A stretch of 64,000 nt of DNA from Chrysaora quinquecirrha (taxonomy: Eukaryota > Cnidaria > Scyphozoa > Semaeostomeae > Pelagiidae). A program made the translations under genes and the position numbers. Below are positions 52,001 to 61,651 of the stretch, piece after piece (within the stretch, counting starts at the first letter, position 1; each line of letters opens with the position of its first letter). Under the pieces are notes generated by a model. That model had not been told where the DNA came from, ran no database searches, and worked only from the letters and a program-made list of their open reading frames with translations. The stretch lies in the NCBI GenBank assembly GCA_014526335.1, contig JACTAT010000056.1, positions 1,072,943-1,136,942 of the forward strand, in the 5' to 3' direction.

Positions 52001-54391
52001 AAAACTTTGGATGTGGGAGGGAGCGATTGCACACTGTTCCAGCTCGTTCAGTTAAAAAAACCTTGATCAAAATACAAAACAAATATAAAATAAGATAAGA
52101 TGAGATAAAAAATAAATGAATAAAATGAAATAAAATAAAATTTAATGAAACAAATAAAAGTAGAATAAAGCCGAGAAAAGGAATGATACGAATGAAATTA
52201 ACAACTGTAAACAAAAACATTTCAACAAACCAACAATGAAAAAAACCATAAATAAAATAATTACCCCTCATGTTGACGAGAATGTGATGAATAACGGGAA
52301 CTACTGTCTTTATCTTTATCAGTTTCTTTGAAACAACAAACATTTTTCTCATTTGCTTGGAAAGGGCTCACAGTTTCGGACCTGTTAATAAAACGAAAAC
52401 AGCATTAGTCTAAGGAACCACTTTATAAGGAACCTACATGTAGAAGGCCCGAAAATTTAAAGAACTTATACTACTAGAGAGAAAATAACTAAAGAACTTT
52501 TTATTGCTGAATAGTTTTACCACTGCAAATAATCAAGAATTAGAAAGCCGGTTCCATTCATTTGCAGTCGAAAATCAAATAAATTGTACGTTAAGCATGT
52601 ATCAAATGTTTCCATGAGTAGTCTCGAGCTTTCCTAACATGCAAGTGTCTCTCCTTTATTGTTAAGACCACTGTATGTGTAGTTAAAATTAAGGAACTAT
52701 TAAGGAACTTTTTGAACTACAATTGCCTCAAAAGAGGTCCAAAATAAGGAACTTTTACAACTAGGCCTTGAGGTAGGTTCCTAAAAAAAAAGCGTGTAGC
52801 AATAAAAATATCTATTTACAGCCATAAATTTGAGAGCTAGTGCACACCTCAATAACTTCATAAACACTGATTTTGTTCATAATCACAAGAGAAACCCAGT
52901 GCTTCTCTTGTGATTACGATTTACTGGAGCAACGAACTCAAAGGAAGATGGAGAAGGAAATTACTTAACCTTAAAAATCGTAGTGCGCTTACCAACATAA
53001 CAATGATAGCAGCGAGGTTACCACTACCTTCAAAATCGTCATTTTTTCATCCAAGGTACTCCACCTCAGAGGCTCAATTCTCAAAGCTTTCTGAACCAGT
53101 TTCCGTGGGAATACGTCACACTTTCGAAAACAGGACTGAAGAAGGTTATGGTGCTGTGGAAGGAAGCAATTTAGCTATATTCCGCACAAAAGAGTACATA
53201 TTTCAATAGACGGATACAATAGACTTTAAATTGCATCATTTCAAGAATTGTGGAAAGTCTTCCGCTGCGCGTCACAAAGGAAAATAAGAAGACAATCTGG
53301 CAAAGGAAGATCTATTGTAAAGCAAATTACTTCAGGTTGCATTCCACGTTTTCACTGGACAAGGGACACGGTCCTTGAGGGGTACGAAATGTCACAAAAA
53401 CTGGAATGGAACACAACTTTCTCAGAATTCGAAGAACTTGACAATAGCTGCCAAAAAATTACTTTCTTTCATGTTGACAAGGAGCACGAAAATAATAAGC
53501 AATATATCTCTGTTTAAACCTTATCCTAAATCCTACCAGGCTTTTTTGATCTTACATAGCGGGGGGTTGTGTTCCACCCCCTTCTCTCCAGAAATTGCCT
53601 TTCTGCACAAAACCCAGCCGCAGCGAGTGATACGCAGCAACAACAAGAGGGGGTGCAACTAGCGACAAAAGGTAACCAGGCTTTATATTTATTTGCTTAG
53701 AATGGCACATGAATGTAATAAGAGTACTAATAGGCGAGGATGCAGATGAAAAAGGAACGATGAGGATGAAGAGGAAGGGAAAGGGGAGGAAGATGGAGAC
53801 GAAGACGGAGACGAAGAACAATGAGAAAAAGGAGAAGAACAAAATGAGAGAAGGAACACGAAAAGAAAAAAGAGGAGGAAGAAGACAAAGAAAAGGTAGG
53901 AAGCGACGAGGAAGAATAGGAGGAGGTAGAACAAAAAGAAGAAAAAGTAGAAAAATAGATAGAGAGAGAAGGAGAAAGAGGAAGAGAACAGAAAGGAAGA
54001 TGATGAATAAGAAATAGCCTGCGTCCAGACTCAAACTGATCAAATCAGTTTGAGTCTGGACGCAGGCTAATAAGAAAAAGTACAGAGAAAAGAAGAAAGA
54101 AGAAGATAAAGAAGAAGCAGAGGGGAGGAAAAGAAAAGGAAAAAAACAATGAAACATGACAAAAAAGAAATAAGACGAAAAGCAGAAGAAAAAGGCTGAG
54201 AGCGATTTTTCATAGTAGAAAGCGTAATTTTCTCTTATTAACTTATAAATTTGACTGGTTGGTCGATGTAAAGGACCATATATCGGTTAAAGTACGATTT
54301 TACCAGTTGGATACGGACACTGTATACCAACATACCTCGCACTTCCCAAACATTCGAAGATAAGGATCAAACAGCATGTTCCGACTAACAT
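42849..54391 (-). CDS. Secreted lipoxygenase-fold protein lacking key iron ligands
   Basis: Ten phase-matched exons: 54391-54336, 52381-52265, 51604-51537, 50867-50518, 48029-47834, 47244-46883, 45890-45784, 45334-45229, 44160-43948, 43082-42849, giving 602 residues. Active lipoxygenases oxygenate polyunsaturated fatty acids at a non-haem iron. Family marks: WEVAK (275), HLVRVH and RHLSSYHPLHEIL, LPYFPYRDDG, HSALNYPEGDY (482-), VPNAP and a C-terminal TNSPST. The first iron ligand His (HxxxxH) is Ala290. His295, His482 and Asn486 are kept. The terminal Ile is Thr602. The N-terminus is a signal peptide (MLVGTCCLILIFECLGSA) followed by a Cys-rich segment (Cys 61, 65, 66, 78, 84, 96) in place of a PLAT domain. 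It is therefore likely an extracellular, non-catalytic protein. A phase-incompatible open segment at 51672-51819 is not included. Confidence 0.85.
43215..43850. repeat. (TTAG)n tetranucleotide microsatellite
   Basis: About 630 bp of TTAG repeats, interrupted by TAAGC, ending in (CAGT)n. It lies in the last intron of the lipoxygenase-like gene. It is the same repeat as 4489-4919 in the opposite strand sense. It is not the TTAGGG telomere repeat. Confidence 0.95.
43948..44160 (-). CDS. Lipoxygenase-like exon with retained His/Asn ligands
   Basis: 213-bp phase-0 exon, 71 residues. WISVFHSALNYPEGDYGAVP matches the lipoxygenase signature in which His and Asn, four residues apart, bind iron (His482, Asn486 here). 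Both are retained, which confirms the family assignment and makes the loss at residue 290 more striking. Confidence 0.92.
44219..44631. mobile_element. MITE with AACCTCGTCCCCAGG termini
   Basis: Starts AACCTCGTCCCCAGG (44219) and ends with its exact complement CCTGGGGACGAGGTT (44631). About 413 bp, no coding frame, in an intron of the lipoxygenase-like gene. From memory such ends are common in cnidarian and sponge genomes, which supports the organism guess only weakly. Confidence 0.85.
46083..46300. mobile_element. TACAC-family MITE fragment, AAGGAAC type
   Basis: Matches the interior of 52412-52798, including GGTTCCATTCCTTTGCAGTC, CGAGTAGTCTCAGATTTTGT and TAAGGAACTATTAAGGAGCT, but lacks both termini. 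A truncated relic in a lipoxygenase-like intron. Confidence 0.75.
46474..46835. repeat. Long near-perfect palindrome (foldback MITE)
   Basis: Starts TACCCAAGTAATGACGTCAC and ends with the complement GACGTCATACTTGGGTA. The arms are about 165-170 bp each and meet around AAATCACTGTATTTTGCGCC, with AATACAGTGATTTCCTATTG in the other arm. It lies within the intron downstream of lipoxygenase-like exon 46883-47244, so the transcript could form a long hairpin. Confidence 0.88.
46883..47244 (-). CDS. Lipoxygenase-like exon carrying the lost first iron ligand
   Basis: 362-bp exon with the central lipoxygenase helix region. Ungapped alignment from WEVAK puts LAQIRDHLVRVH on the family's HxxxxHLxxxH. The first His position is Ala290 (codon GCA), the second is His295, and the downstream arginine and HP are present. 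The reading is unambiguous on the nucleotide level. Confidence 0.9.
49473..49586. repeat. Foldback element
   Basis: Arm 49473-49516 includes GAGAATTCTGGGAATAATTT and CCTTAGTTACG; arm 49545-49586 is its complement (CGTAACTAAGGAAATTATTC), with a loop of about 28 bases. Intronic in the lipoxygenase-like gene. Confidence 0.85.
51672..51819 (-). other. Possible extra or alternative exon of the lipoxygenase-like gene
   Basis: A 148-bp open stretch between exons 52265-52381 and 51537-51604, with acceptor CCCAG and donor GTACGT. It would read GRRILRNRFGASLHALMQK and so on. The entry phase matches the upstream exon, but the exit phase does not match the next exon; a weaker donor four bases on (GTTATA) would make it interchangeable with exon 51537-51604. 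Its 5' part is copied in an inverted repeat. I rate it unproven. Confidence 0.3.
51779..51944. repeat. Inverted duplication next to a possible exon
   Basis: Arms of about 75 bp, 51779-51853 and 51867-51944, share CTATTTCTCAATATCCT, CTGGGATCC and CCATGACAAA(A)CAAAGGAG as complements, separated by about 13 bp. The left arm overlaps the open segment 51672-51819. Confidence 0.85.
52412..52798. mobile_element. TACAC-family MITE, AAGGAAC type
   Basis: The left edge CTAAGGAACCACTTTATAAGG holds the paired motif but the TACAC end is missing. The right end AAAAAAAAAGCGTGTA is intact. It contains about eight AAGGAAC/AAAGAAC motifs. Its core (GGTTCCATTCATTTGCAGTC) resembles that of the AAGCAAC element at 61652. 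It lies in intron 1 of the lipoxygenase-like gene. Confidence 0.8.
52880..52917. repeat. Short hairpin
   Basis: AATCACAAGAGAA and TTCTCTTGTGATT form an almost perfect stem of about 13 bp around a short loop. Intronic; probably a small foldback remnant. Confidence 0.6.
53706..54200. repeat. Polypurine tract with embedded perfect hairpin
   Basis: About 500 bp where the plus strand is overwhelmingly A and G (GGAAGGGAAAGGGGAGGAAG and similar), yielding spurious Lys/Arg/Glu frames. It lies in intron 1 of the lipoxygenase-like gene, starting about 140 bp inside the intron. Such tracts can adopt triplex structures; that is inference. Confidence 0.85.
54016..54068. repeat. Perfect 25-bp inverted repeat, 3-base loop
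   Basis: AGCCTGCGTCCAGACTCAAA plus CTGAT at 54016-54040, loop CAA, and the exact complement at 54044-54068. It interrupts the polypurine tract and has mixed base composition unlike its surroundings. Confidence 0.95.
54336..54391 (-). CDS. Lipoxygenase-like first exon, signal peptide
   Basis: ATG at 54391, then 18 codons and two bases to the donor GTATGT. It encodes a short N-region, a hydrophobic core (CCLILIF) and a small-residue cleavage site (GSA). Phase 2 exactly fits the next exon at 52381. An alternative ATG at 54377 is in another frame and does not fit. Confidence 0.75.
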
Positions 54392-54825
54392 TCACCAACA
54401 CAACAAATCGGCAGAGGGAGCAACCACTCCGCAACGCTAGACAACAACACGCCCATAGGTCTCACGCATGATTCTGCCACCGGACAACAATTACTAGACT
54501 ACCCAGAGTGCGCGGAAAGGTGCGGAAAATTACAGCGTGGATTGTTATCGAATAAAAGGCGGTGCTAGATCTTCGTTTCATCTCAGTGTTTTGGAATCTG
54601 TCCACATCAAAACCAAAAAGGCCGGTTCTGTGTAGACAGAGTTCGCTTTCTCACTTGAACTCTTCAATTAATTCTTTTTCGGTCATCCAGCTGAATCCCC
54701 CAACCTGCGTGGTGTTTAAAACACAATGTCGATATCGGTTTGACTTTCTGATTGGTACCTCTCGATCCACATCTGGGTGTAAATACCCCCTTTAGTTATT
54801 TGTTTCGGCCTGTTTCTGACGTTTA

Positions 54826-55311
54826 TACACGCAATTGTTTTTATAAGCAACTTCGCTCCGGCCTAGTTCAAAAAGTTGCTTATTTTTGGACCTCTTATGG
54901 CCACGTAGTTGCTTAAGTTCAACTGTATATTTTTGCCCTAAGAATAGTATAGAGGCTAGAAAAACAGCCAAATTTGGAGGTCTGCTATAGTTTTTATGCA
55001 AAATAACGCTAAAACACCTAAGTATACGGCAAAGAAATACTATCAAAAAAATCAGCCAAGAAGTACCATTTCTATACCATTGATGTCTTCTGAAATAATG
55101 TAGTCAATGAGTAACACTCCGTCGATATGCGAGTTTTGAATTGAAATAGCTTCTATGTTGATAAATCCTTGATTGCTTGCAGTGATAAAAAATTATTTAA
55201 AATTAAAATGTTGCTTAGGTTTTTCTCCTGTGGTACTATACGTTGCTTAAAGTTTTCGGCCTTCTACATCTTGGTTGCTTATAAGCGGTTGTTTCTAAAA
55301 AAATGCGTGTA
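54826..55311. mobile_element. TACAC-family MITE, AAGCAAC type (subfamily 2)
   Basis: Starts TACACGCAATTGTTTTTATA and ends AAAAAAATGCGTGTA. It carries AAGCAAC/TTGCTTA copies and the right-end pair TTGCTTATAAGCGGTTG. It aligns in reverse with the outer element at 61652-63002, including CTTCTACATCTTGGTTGCTT. Confidence 0.88.
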
Positions 55312-55866
55312 CTCAGAGAAGTGTAAGACGAAAAAAGCATTTATGTATGGCCGAAAATGTTTACGCTGTTCATCGTAATATTGAAGTTTTGTAGCTACTA
55401 CTCAAAAATAATTTAGAAAAAATTCTTCACAACTTTTTTACTGGAGCAGATCCTTAGCTTCCACTTCATGGTATTGACCGATATATCGCGTGATAACTGC
55501 AAACCATTGTGAGCTCTACCAGTAAAAGATTTAGCCGACAGCACGGTAATTTGGACTTGTGTCAATATAATTATAAAGTATCTTTTGGTAGTTGAGCAAA
55601 CCGCTACATTGTAAACGCTGGTACCAGCAAAACTACTTTCCTCAGAAAAATTGCGTGTCCGATCAATTTCTTAGTTGGGAGAATAGAAAACTTGCCTGTT
55701 TATATTTTACGGCTCAAGTCACTTGTTTTTAATCCATCTTTTGCATGTAACTTCATTAAAGTAAGGCTAATTAGAAACAAGACAACGCTAACTCATCGCT
55801 AACTCAAAGCTGAGGGACAGAAACCTAGCCGCAGCGCAGGAAGAAGTGAGGAAAATGGGAAGGAGA

Positions 55867-56256
55867 TACACTTTTTTAACAAGCAACCTGATTTTCGTCC
55901 AGCCCTCAAATTTTCTGAACATTTTAGACATTTCAGCCCTCAAAGTTGCTTGAAAGTTGCTTAACATTTTTTGTACCTAACAACCACCCCTGACTTCGCG
56001 GATCAAAATCATCAACTGTTAGGCCTATACAACACAACTTTTGGGAGACAGTCAGTGGAAAAACGTTAGCTAGCGAACTTCGACATACAAAACCTAAGAA
56101 CGCACAATTTCATAACAACAAGAAAGAGTATATAAGCTTGGTTGTTTGACTTCTTAGTTGCTTACAGTAATTCAATTGAGCCCTCAAGTTGCTTAATGTT
56201 AAGGTCAGTTCAGCCCTAGTTGCTTATTGAGCGGTTGCTTATTAAAAAAAATTGTA
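55867..56256. mobile_element. TACAC-family MITE, AAGCAAC type
   Basis: Starts TACACTTTTTTAACAAGCAA and ends TTGCTTATTAAAAAAAATTG plus TA. Same subfamily and orientation as 14952-15328, with AGCCCTCAAAGTTGCTT and the GCGGTTGCTTATT end. Confidence 0.88.
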
Positions 56257-56737
56257 AACATTCGCTTTCTCAACAAAACCCAAATCATACATACTTACAC
56301 ACACACATTTTTTTAGGTAAGGACACGTTTTGAGAATTTAAAACATCCTTTTGCGAAAATTATGACCTCAGGTTCAGATTGAGCGTCTCAATGGCTATAA
56401 TACCAAAACTGTGAACACAAGAAAGCATTAACATTCGCGTTAACACTAAGGGGCTGGATTCGTATAAAGAATCAATGTTATGCTTGAAGAGAGAATATTC
56501 GAAAATTTTGAAAACGAGGCTATACGTCATATATTCTCGTATTAAGAAAATGTCGCAACTTAGATCCTGGACAAACATACCCTGGGTTCCAGAGGCCTAA
56601 GTAATAGGGCGGACGGAAAAAAGAAAAAAAGGAAAAAAGGAAGAAAAGTAGAGGTCTATAGTAGAAATTCCCCATTTATTCTTCCTTGTTCCTTTAGTTT
56701 GTTTGCATCCGACCCTGTTTCGGGCTCTGGTACTTGG

Positions 56738-57108
56738 TACACGTTTCTTTATAAGAAAAAAAGTATATAAGAACATAAGGCTTCAGAGGCTGAAAAGTTA
56801 AGAACATGCTAAGAATATTAAAAGGCTTTGTGAAGCTAGAAAAAAATAAGAATTTACTTTCTTTAGTGGCGCTGTCCTGTTCTCAACTCTAGAAAACAGG
56901 TGAACTATCAATCATTGTGAATATATGTGACATTTTTATATGTGCGTCCCTTTTCGTAGCAATTACCATCTAATTTGAAGAACAACAGCTTTTTAAAAAG
57001 CAAGAAAATTAAGAACATGTTAAGAACATTTTGAGCCTTCAAGTCGGAAAAAGTAAGAGCATTGCATGGCTTTCTTCAATTTTAGTGTTCTTATTAAAAA
57101 AACGTGTA
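56738..57108. mobile_element. TACAC-family MITE, AAGAAC type
   Basis: Starts TACACGTTTCTTTATAAGAA and ends TTCTTATTAAAAAAACGTGT plus A. Internal motifs are AAGAACAT (TTAAGAACATGCTAAGAATA; TTAAGAACATGTTAAGAACA). Confidence 0.85.
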
Positions 57109-58507
57109 ATGTTTTTGTACCCGTAGCCACCAACTACAAGTTGTTATGTCGTGCGAGGGGCATTCCAGTTTTCACAAAGGGGTACGAGATTTCAACGGAT
57201 CTTAACGGATTGAAAGGGATTCCCAAGGGATTTCAATAGGATTCCGAGCAAGGGTATAATATTCCCTCCCTCTCTATCGTGCAATGGTCTGAATTTAACT
57301 GGCACTCCTGAACAAGAAAAGAAGAGCAAGACAACAAACTTACAACAGAATTTATATTCTTTACCTAAAAATTTATAATACAATTAGTTAAATGCAAACA
57401 GACTGACTGTACATTCTTAGCTACAGGAGTTCAATACCTTAAAGATTATCCTACATTTTACAAGAACTAAAATCATGGACAAAATATATCCGGACTTTAA
57501 GCAGCATGAAGAAATGTCCTTGTGAAACACGACTCCCTCCCCCAGGTCATTGATTCTTAGCAGCTGATCCAGAATTGTGGAAAGTCTAGTAATTTGTCCA
57601 AGAGAGTAATAAATTACTTTCAAGGAAGATACACACACAAAACAAGAGAAGGTTCCAAGGTGAACGTGATGGGACTTATGAGCAGATGAAAGATAAAGGC
57701 ACATAATTGGGAGAAAGACTCCCCATTCTGTGATTAAGGTTGTCCTTAACAACTTAAAAAAATTAACCAAAGTTTCAAGCTCCCCAAAAATAAACCATCA
57801 AATCCTATTTGTATCAATGTAAGCATTTGTCTCCCCAGAATTCCACTCTGCTGACAAAGATGTACAAAATGCAATTACTCAATGCCCGAAAAGTACCTAA
57901 CTTCCCATTACCTGCATAAAGTGAATCCTTCCCTGGGCGAGGGCTATCTGATATAGAGAAGGAAGAAGAGGAGAGGAAATATGGAGAGATTGCAGATAGA
58001 GATGAGAGATGCGAGAGATTCCTTCTTTCAGAAGGCTCTTACGAAGAGTCTGTCTTTTTGAACACGAGGAGCATAGGATTAGTTATAGCGAAGGCGAGGC
58101 AAATAAGATTAGCTACAGTGACCGAGAAAAGAGATATACAAAGAGAGAGAAAGAGGGCAAAGGATTGTATTATACAGAAAGCGGGAAGACAGTTAAAGTT
58201 CTCCGGGCTCTGGAATTCGGAAAAATCCCTCTTATGAAAATATATCTTTGATTTCATAATTTCAAGAAGTCAAACATGCGAACCAAACAAAGTTAGCTGA
58301 TTAGGAGAAGGAGAAAGAGAGCTGAGAGCGATACTTAGAGGAAGAGGTCAACCTTTTGCCTACAGATAAAAACAGTAAAGGAGGGAGAAAGAGAGATGGA
58401 TTCTTTGAGAATCCACTCTGTTTGAAGAAACCTTAATCTAATTACCTACTTAATAATCTACATATTCTACATGTGGTGTTCAATTCATTAATTTTCTACC
58501 TAAATTC
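57109..58507. other. Intergenic and probable homeobox 3' region
   Basis: No coding exon recognised. The part next to 58507 likely includes the 3' untranslated region of the minus-strand homeobox gene; its end cannot be set from the sequence. A purine-rich stretch lies around 57955-58180. Confidence 0.5.
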
Positions 58508-58945
58508 TCATCGATAAGGATAGCCAGTCTTATGTTCAACGGCTTTTCGTCTTAGTTCGGCAATACTTGAACCATGCCAATGATCGAGTCCATTTTGACC
58601 ATTGCATGGGTATTGAGAGCCATTCGGCGTCGAACCGCAACTTATATCCCGGCTTATTTCCGGTTGATACGGCATCTGGGCCATTGAAGTGCGGTCCGCT
58701 TGATACGACTGATTGTAAGCGTAGTGATTCGGTAGCGGCACGCTGCTCATCGTTGCCGGCGGCGCACCATAACTGCCAGTAGGCGAAGACCAGAGATGAT
58801 CATTGTGGTACGAGCAGAGAGGATCTCTGTATGCAGATGAAAAGTTTTGGTTCATATGAGGAGAGAATAAACCGGCGCCATGATGGAATAGACTCATTGT
58901 CTTCTTCCTCTTCTTCCATTTCGCTCGTCGATTTTGAAACCATAC
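58508..58945 (-). CDS. otp: Orthopedia-like homeobox protein, last exon (5' incomplete)
   Basis: Transcription factor of the paired-like homeodomain class; orthopedia proteins specify neurosecretory and other neural cells in bilaterians. The exon opens at the 3' splice site TTCTTCAAG with homeodomain residue 47, VWFQNRRAKWKKRKKT (helix 3, Gln50, Lys after RRAKW), which is the usual paired-class intron position. 145 residues follow to the stop at 58510-58508: a His/Ser/Pro/Tyr-rich region, then an OAR-like motif SSIAELRRKAVEHK just before the end, as in Otp. The rest of the homeodomain and the N-terminus were not found up to 64000, so they lie in or beyond a long intron. The paralogue assignment rests on KKRKKT and the OAR form. 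Confidence 0.85.
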   Translation of the reverse strand, partial: VWFQNRRAKWKKRKKTMSLFHHGAGLFSPHMNQNFSSAYRDPLCSYHNDHLWSSPTGSYGAPPATMSSVPLPNHYAYNQSYQADRTSMAQMPYQPEISRDISCGSTPNGSQYPCNGQNGLDHWHGSSIAELRRKAVEHKTGYPYR

Positions 58946-60189
58946 CTTGAAGAAAAAGATAGACATTTAAAATTCAGTTTTGATATACTCATATCCGGAC
59001 GGGATACTGCTAATGACCGGTTCGAAGGTCTACCACAGATGGTCTACTAATAAAGCGTCCGCCTCAAAGCTAGGAGGTAGCCGGTTCTATCCGACGCCGT
59101 TTCTGAATTCTGATGTTTATACTCTGAGGAGTGGCAGAGGAAAAATGCTTTTAATATGTCCAGAGATGTTTCTGCTGTTTATTACAAGTTTGTTATAAAG
59201 TCTGCAGGGTTTAGGAAACCACGCAACCCTGCAAGGTCCACGTCGGGTCGCGTAAGAAGGTTTTAGGAAAAAGTGAAAAATAAGGAAGGAAAATCCTCAA
59301 AAAATATGCAAGAACAAAATAAAAAATGATGTAATTGTAATAATAAGGAAGGAAGCAAGTTATTTAGTTCAAAACGACTGGTTGGAAAAAAGATAAGTTC
59401 TCATTTTTTCAAGCAAAACAATTTAGGAAAATGCTCTCGCCTCAATATGTCTGCTAGAGCAGCAGTTTAACAGGGATTAATGCCACCAGGAGGTTGCTAT
59501 TTGCTTATGTCATGTTGTGGGATCTGGTGTCTAGTATTTTGGATTTTCCAACGGGACTTGTTTCGGGGAATTGAAAGTAAGATTGAGACTGGGATTGTCT
59601 GAGATTGGGATAAAGTCTGTTCCAGACAGGATAATAAGAGTCTAACAAAAACTGACTAAAATCCTTATAGGTAATTCAGCTGGTTTCAGTTCAGAATTGT
59701 TAGTCTGAGATTGAAAACAGCAGGCTTGGTTTCATGGTTACCTAACCCAACATCTGGTCCTTTCTTAAAATTATTCTTCTTCAACGAAAAGAAAGACTTA
59801 TCTCCAGTTCACATTTAACGTTATAACAGTTTGAAATTTGTCGATTTTAATTGAAGAAGCTCTAAATCCACTTATTTTGTATTGAAACATGTTTATAAAC
59901 ATACGAATAAGTACAATAAATATTTGTAAATAATCCTAGAGTAATCTCGAACAGTTAGAATGAAGATTTGGTCATCAAGAAATGTTTTTATCAATTGAAA
60001 AGGGAATATGTAAAAATTTCAAAGACACCGCTTATAAGAAGCTGCAAAGTATTTTCTTGCAAAATTTAGAAATTTAAAAACATTATGTGCTGCCTAATGT
60101 TTACATAACTCTATGATTTCAACGGTTCTGATGGGGTTTTTGCGGGTAAGGGGTCAAGGCCTACGAGATTGGGAGCAATAGAGCATTAC
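58946..60189. other. Homeobox gene intron or flank
   Basis: No exon with homeodomain sequence found. A degenerate tRNA-like stretch (GTCTACTAATAAAGCGTCCG, then GGTTCTATCC) near 59040-59095 has a broken B box. Confidence 0.45.
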
Positions 60190-60322
60190 CACATTCACCA
60201 CATCAAGCAAAAAACCCGTGAGCATCCAGCACATCAAGCAAAAAACCGGCCGCAGTGGTGCGTATCCACCACATCAAGCAAAAACCTCACCAAAGTAGTG
60301 CGTATCAACCACAGTCGTGCGT
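60190..60322. repeat. Short tandem repeat, units of 33-40 bp
   Basis: Three copies of CACATCAAGCAAAAA(A)CC at about 60198, 60231 and 60269, alternating with GTGCGTATCCACCAC-like segments. It abuts the MITE at 60347. Confidence 0.75.
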
Positions 60323-60346
60323 ATAGGTTCACTAGCGTGATATATA

Positions 60347-60717
60347 TACATGCATTTTTTATGAGAAACTCTTTAAAAGAAACCCAGACTCTCGAATGGC
60401 CAAAAATTAAAGAAACTCCAGTACTGGAAATTTTTTACGTAGGACACTTTCCACCTCGGACAGTAAAAAATTTTCTTTTAATTCCCGTGTTTCGTCTGCA
60501 ATAAAGCATTTCTGTGACAAACAGACAAACAGGAAACCCATATGCTTTCAAATACGATCAATAAATGGGTTTGGAACATCATTGAGATAGAATAACTATG
60601 TTGCCAATATGGATATTCAAGAAACTCTTAAGAAACTTCGAGTGCTCAAAATCTGAAAATTTTAAGAATCTTTCAGTACTGGATCAATTTTTAAGTTTCT
60701 TATAAAAATAACGTGTA
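60347..60717. mobile_element. TACAC-family MITE, AAGAAAC type (diverged)
   Basis: Starts TACATGCATTTTTTATGAGA and ends TTTCTTATAAAAATAACGTG plus TA. Internal AAGAAAC/AAAGAAAC copies accompany CAGTACTGG-like sequence otherwise seen in the AAGGAA type. Confidence 0.8.
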
Positions 60718-61651
60718 CAGAACAATACAAATAAAGTGAAAAACGTTAAAGCTAAAGCTATTCACTTAAATGCTCGCAATGTGACGCCAATACACTTCAA
60801 TTCATTTTTTTTTCATGTAACGTCTTAAGACTGGGTTCTTGCTCTTCCTGTGTTTTGGCAAGTTAAGAAATATTCTAATAAGTTCTCTTTATATAAGAAA
60901 CCTCGCTGAGCTCTTATAAAAAGAGTGTAGTTTCTTAGTACAAAATGGGACATGGGGAAAGATAAGTACCTGGAATTTCCAGAAAATACTTTAAGGGCGC
61001 AAATTGAAGAAAATTCTGGTATTTTAACGTCCAAAAACGAGTTATTCTTTTGACAATAAAAGAACAATTGAGGTTAGAATTTGTAGGTTAATATTTCAAA
61101 TCATACTATGAGCGGAATAAATCAAAGATACTATTAAAGATATTAATAAAGGTTGAATAAAATAAAAATGGGAAATAAACACTGTAAATCCATCAATCAT
61201 GAGGATTAGGCCAAGTAAAGAAACTTTTATTCATTCTTTGTTCCGCTAATATAAAACTCAAAAGATGTAATAATAAATGACAGAATTTGAGAGAATTAAG
61301 GAGAAAATAATGAAACAAGTACAATTTAATCTATCGTGGAATTGACTGCTCATCTCCTGATCTACAAACTAAGTATTTAATCAGTCCTAAGTGACAGCCG
61401 ACAAAACTAGCCGAAGGATTCCAACACACACATTGCTAAAACAGTGCTTGAAAAAGATATACAACATTGACATTGTGATGAACAATTAGGATTCGCTAGG
61501 GCGTATTTTTATCATCTTTAAATACGAAATCAGAGCATTCGATCTCCAAGAGATCTTTATTAAAATATTACGCACAGGAAAAGTTCATCTACTTGCTCTT
61601 TCCCAACTTAACTTGTTAAAGACGACGTGGTATACATGTACCTCCAAATTA

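Noticed and set aside
52910..53517. Two plus-strand frames in intron 1 of the lipoxygenase-like gene
   Set aside because: They show no recognisable domain, and nearby sequence includes hairpin and repeat matter.
53552..54157. Open frames of Lys/Arg/Glu (plus) and Phe/Leu/Ser (minus)
   Set aside because: They arise from the polypurine tract. No splice sites, family similarity or start context supports a gene.
54336..54377. ATG at 54377 (MLFDPYLRMFGKCE) as the lipoxygenase-like start
   Set aside because: It leaves phase 0 at the donor, which meets an immediate stop in exon 52381; the frame from 54391 joins cleanly and gives a signal peptide.
57417..57770. 117-residue minus-strand frame upstream of the homeobox gene region
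   Set aside because: It shows no family resemblance. A 17-bp word in it (GACAAAATATATCCGG) also occurs at 1546, suggesting repeat sequence.
59040..59095. Possible tRNA gene on the plus strand
   Set aside because: The B box (GGTTCTATCC) is one base short, and the stems do not pair.
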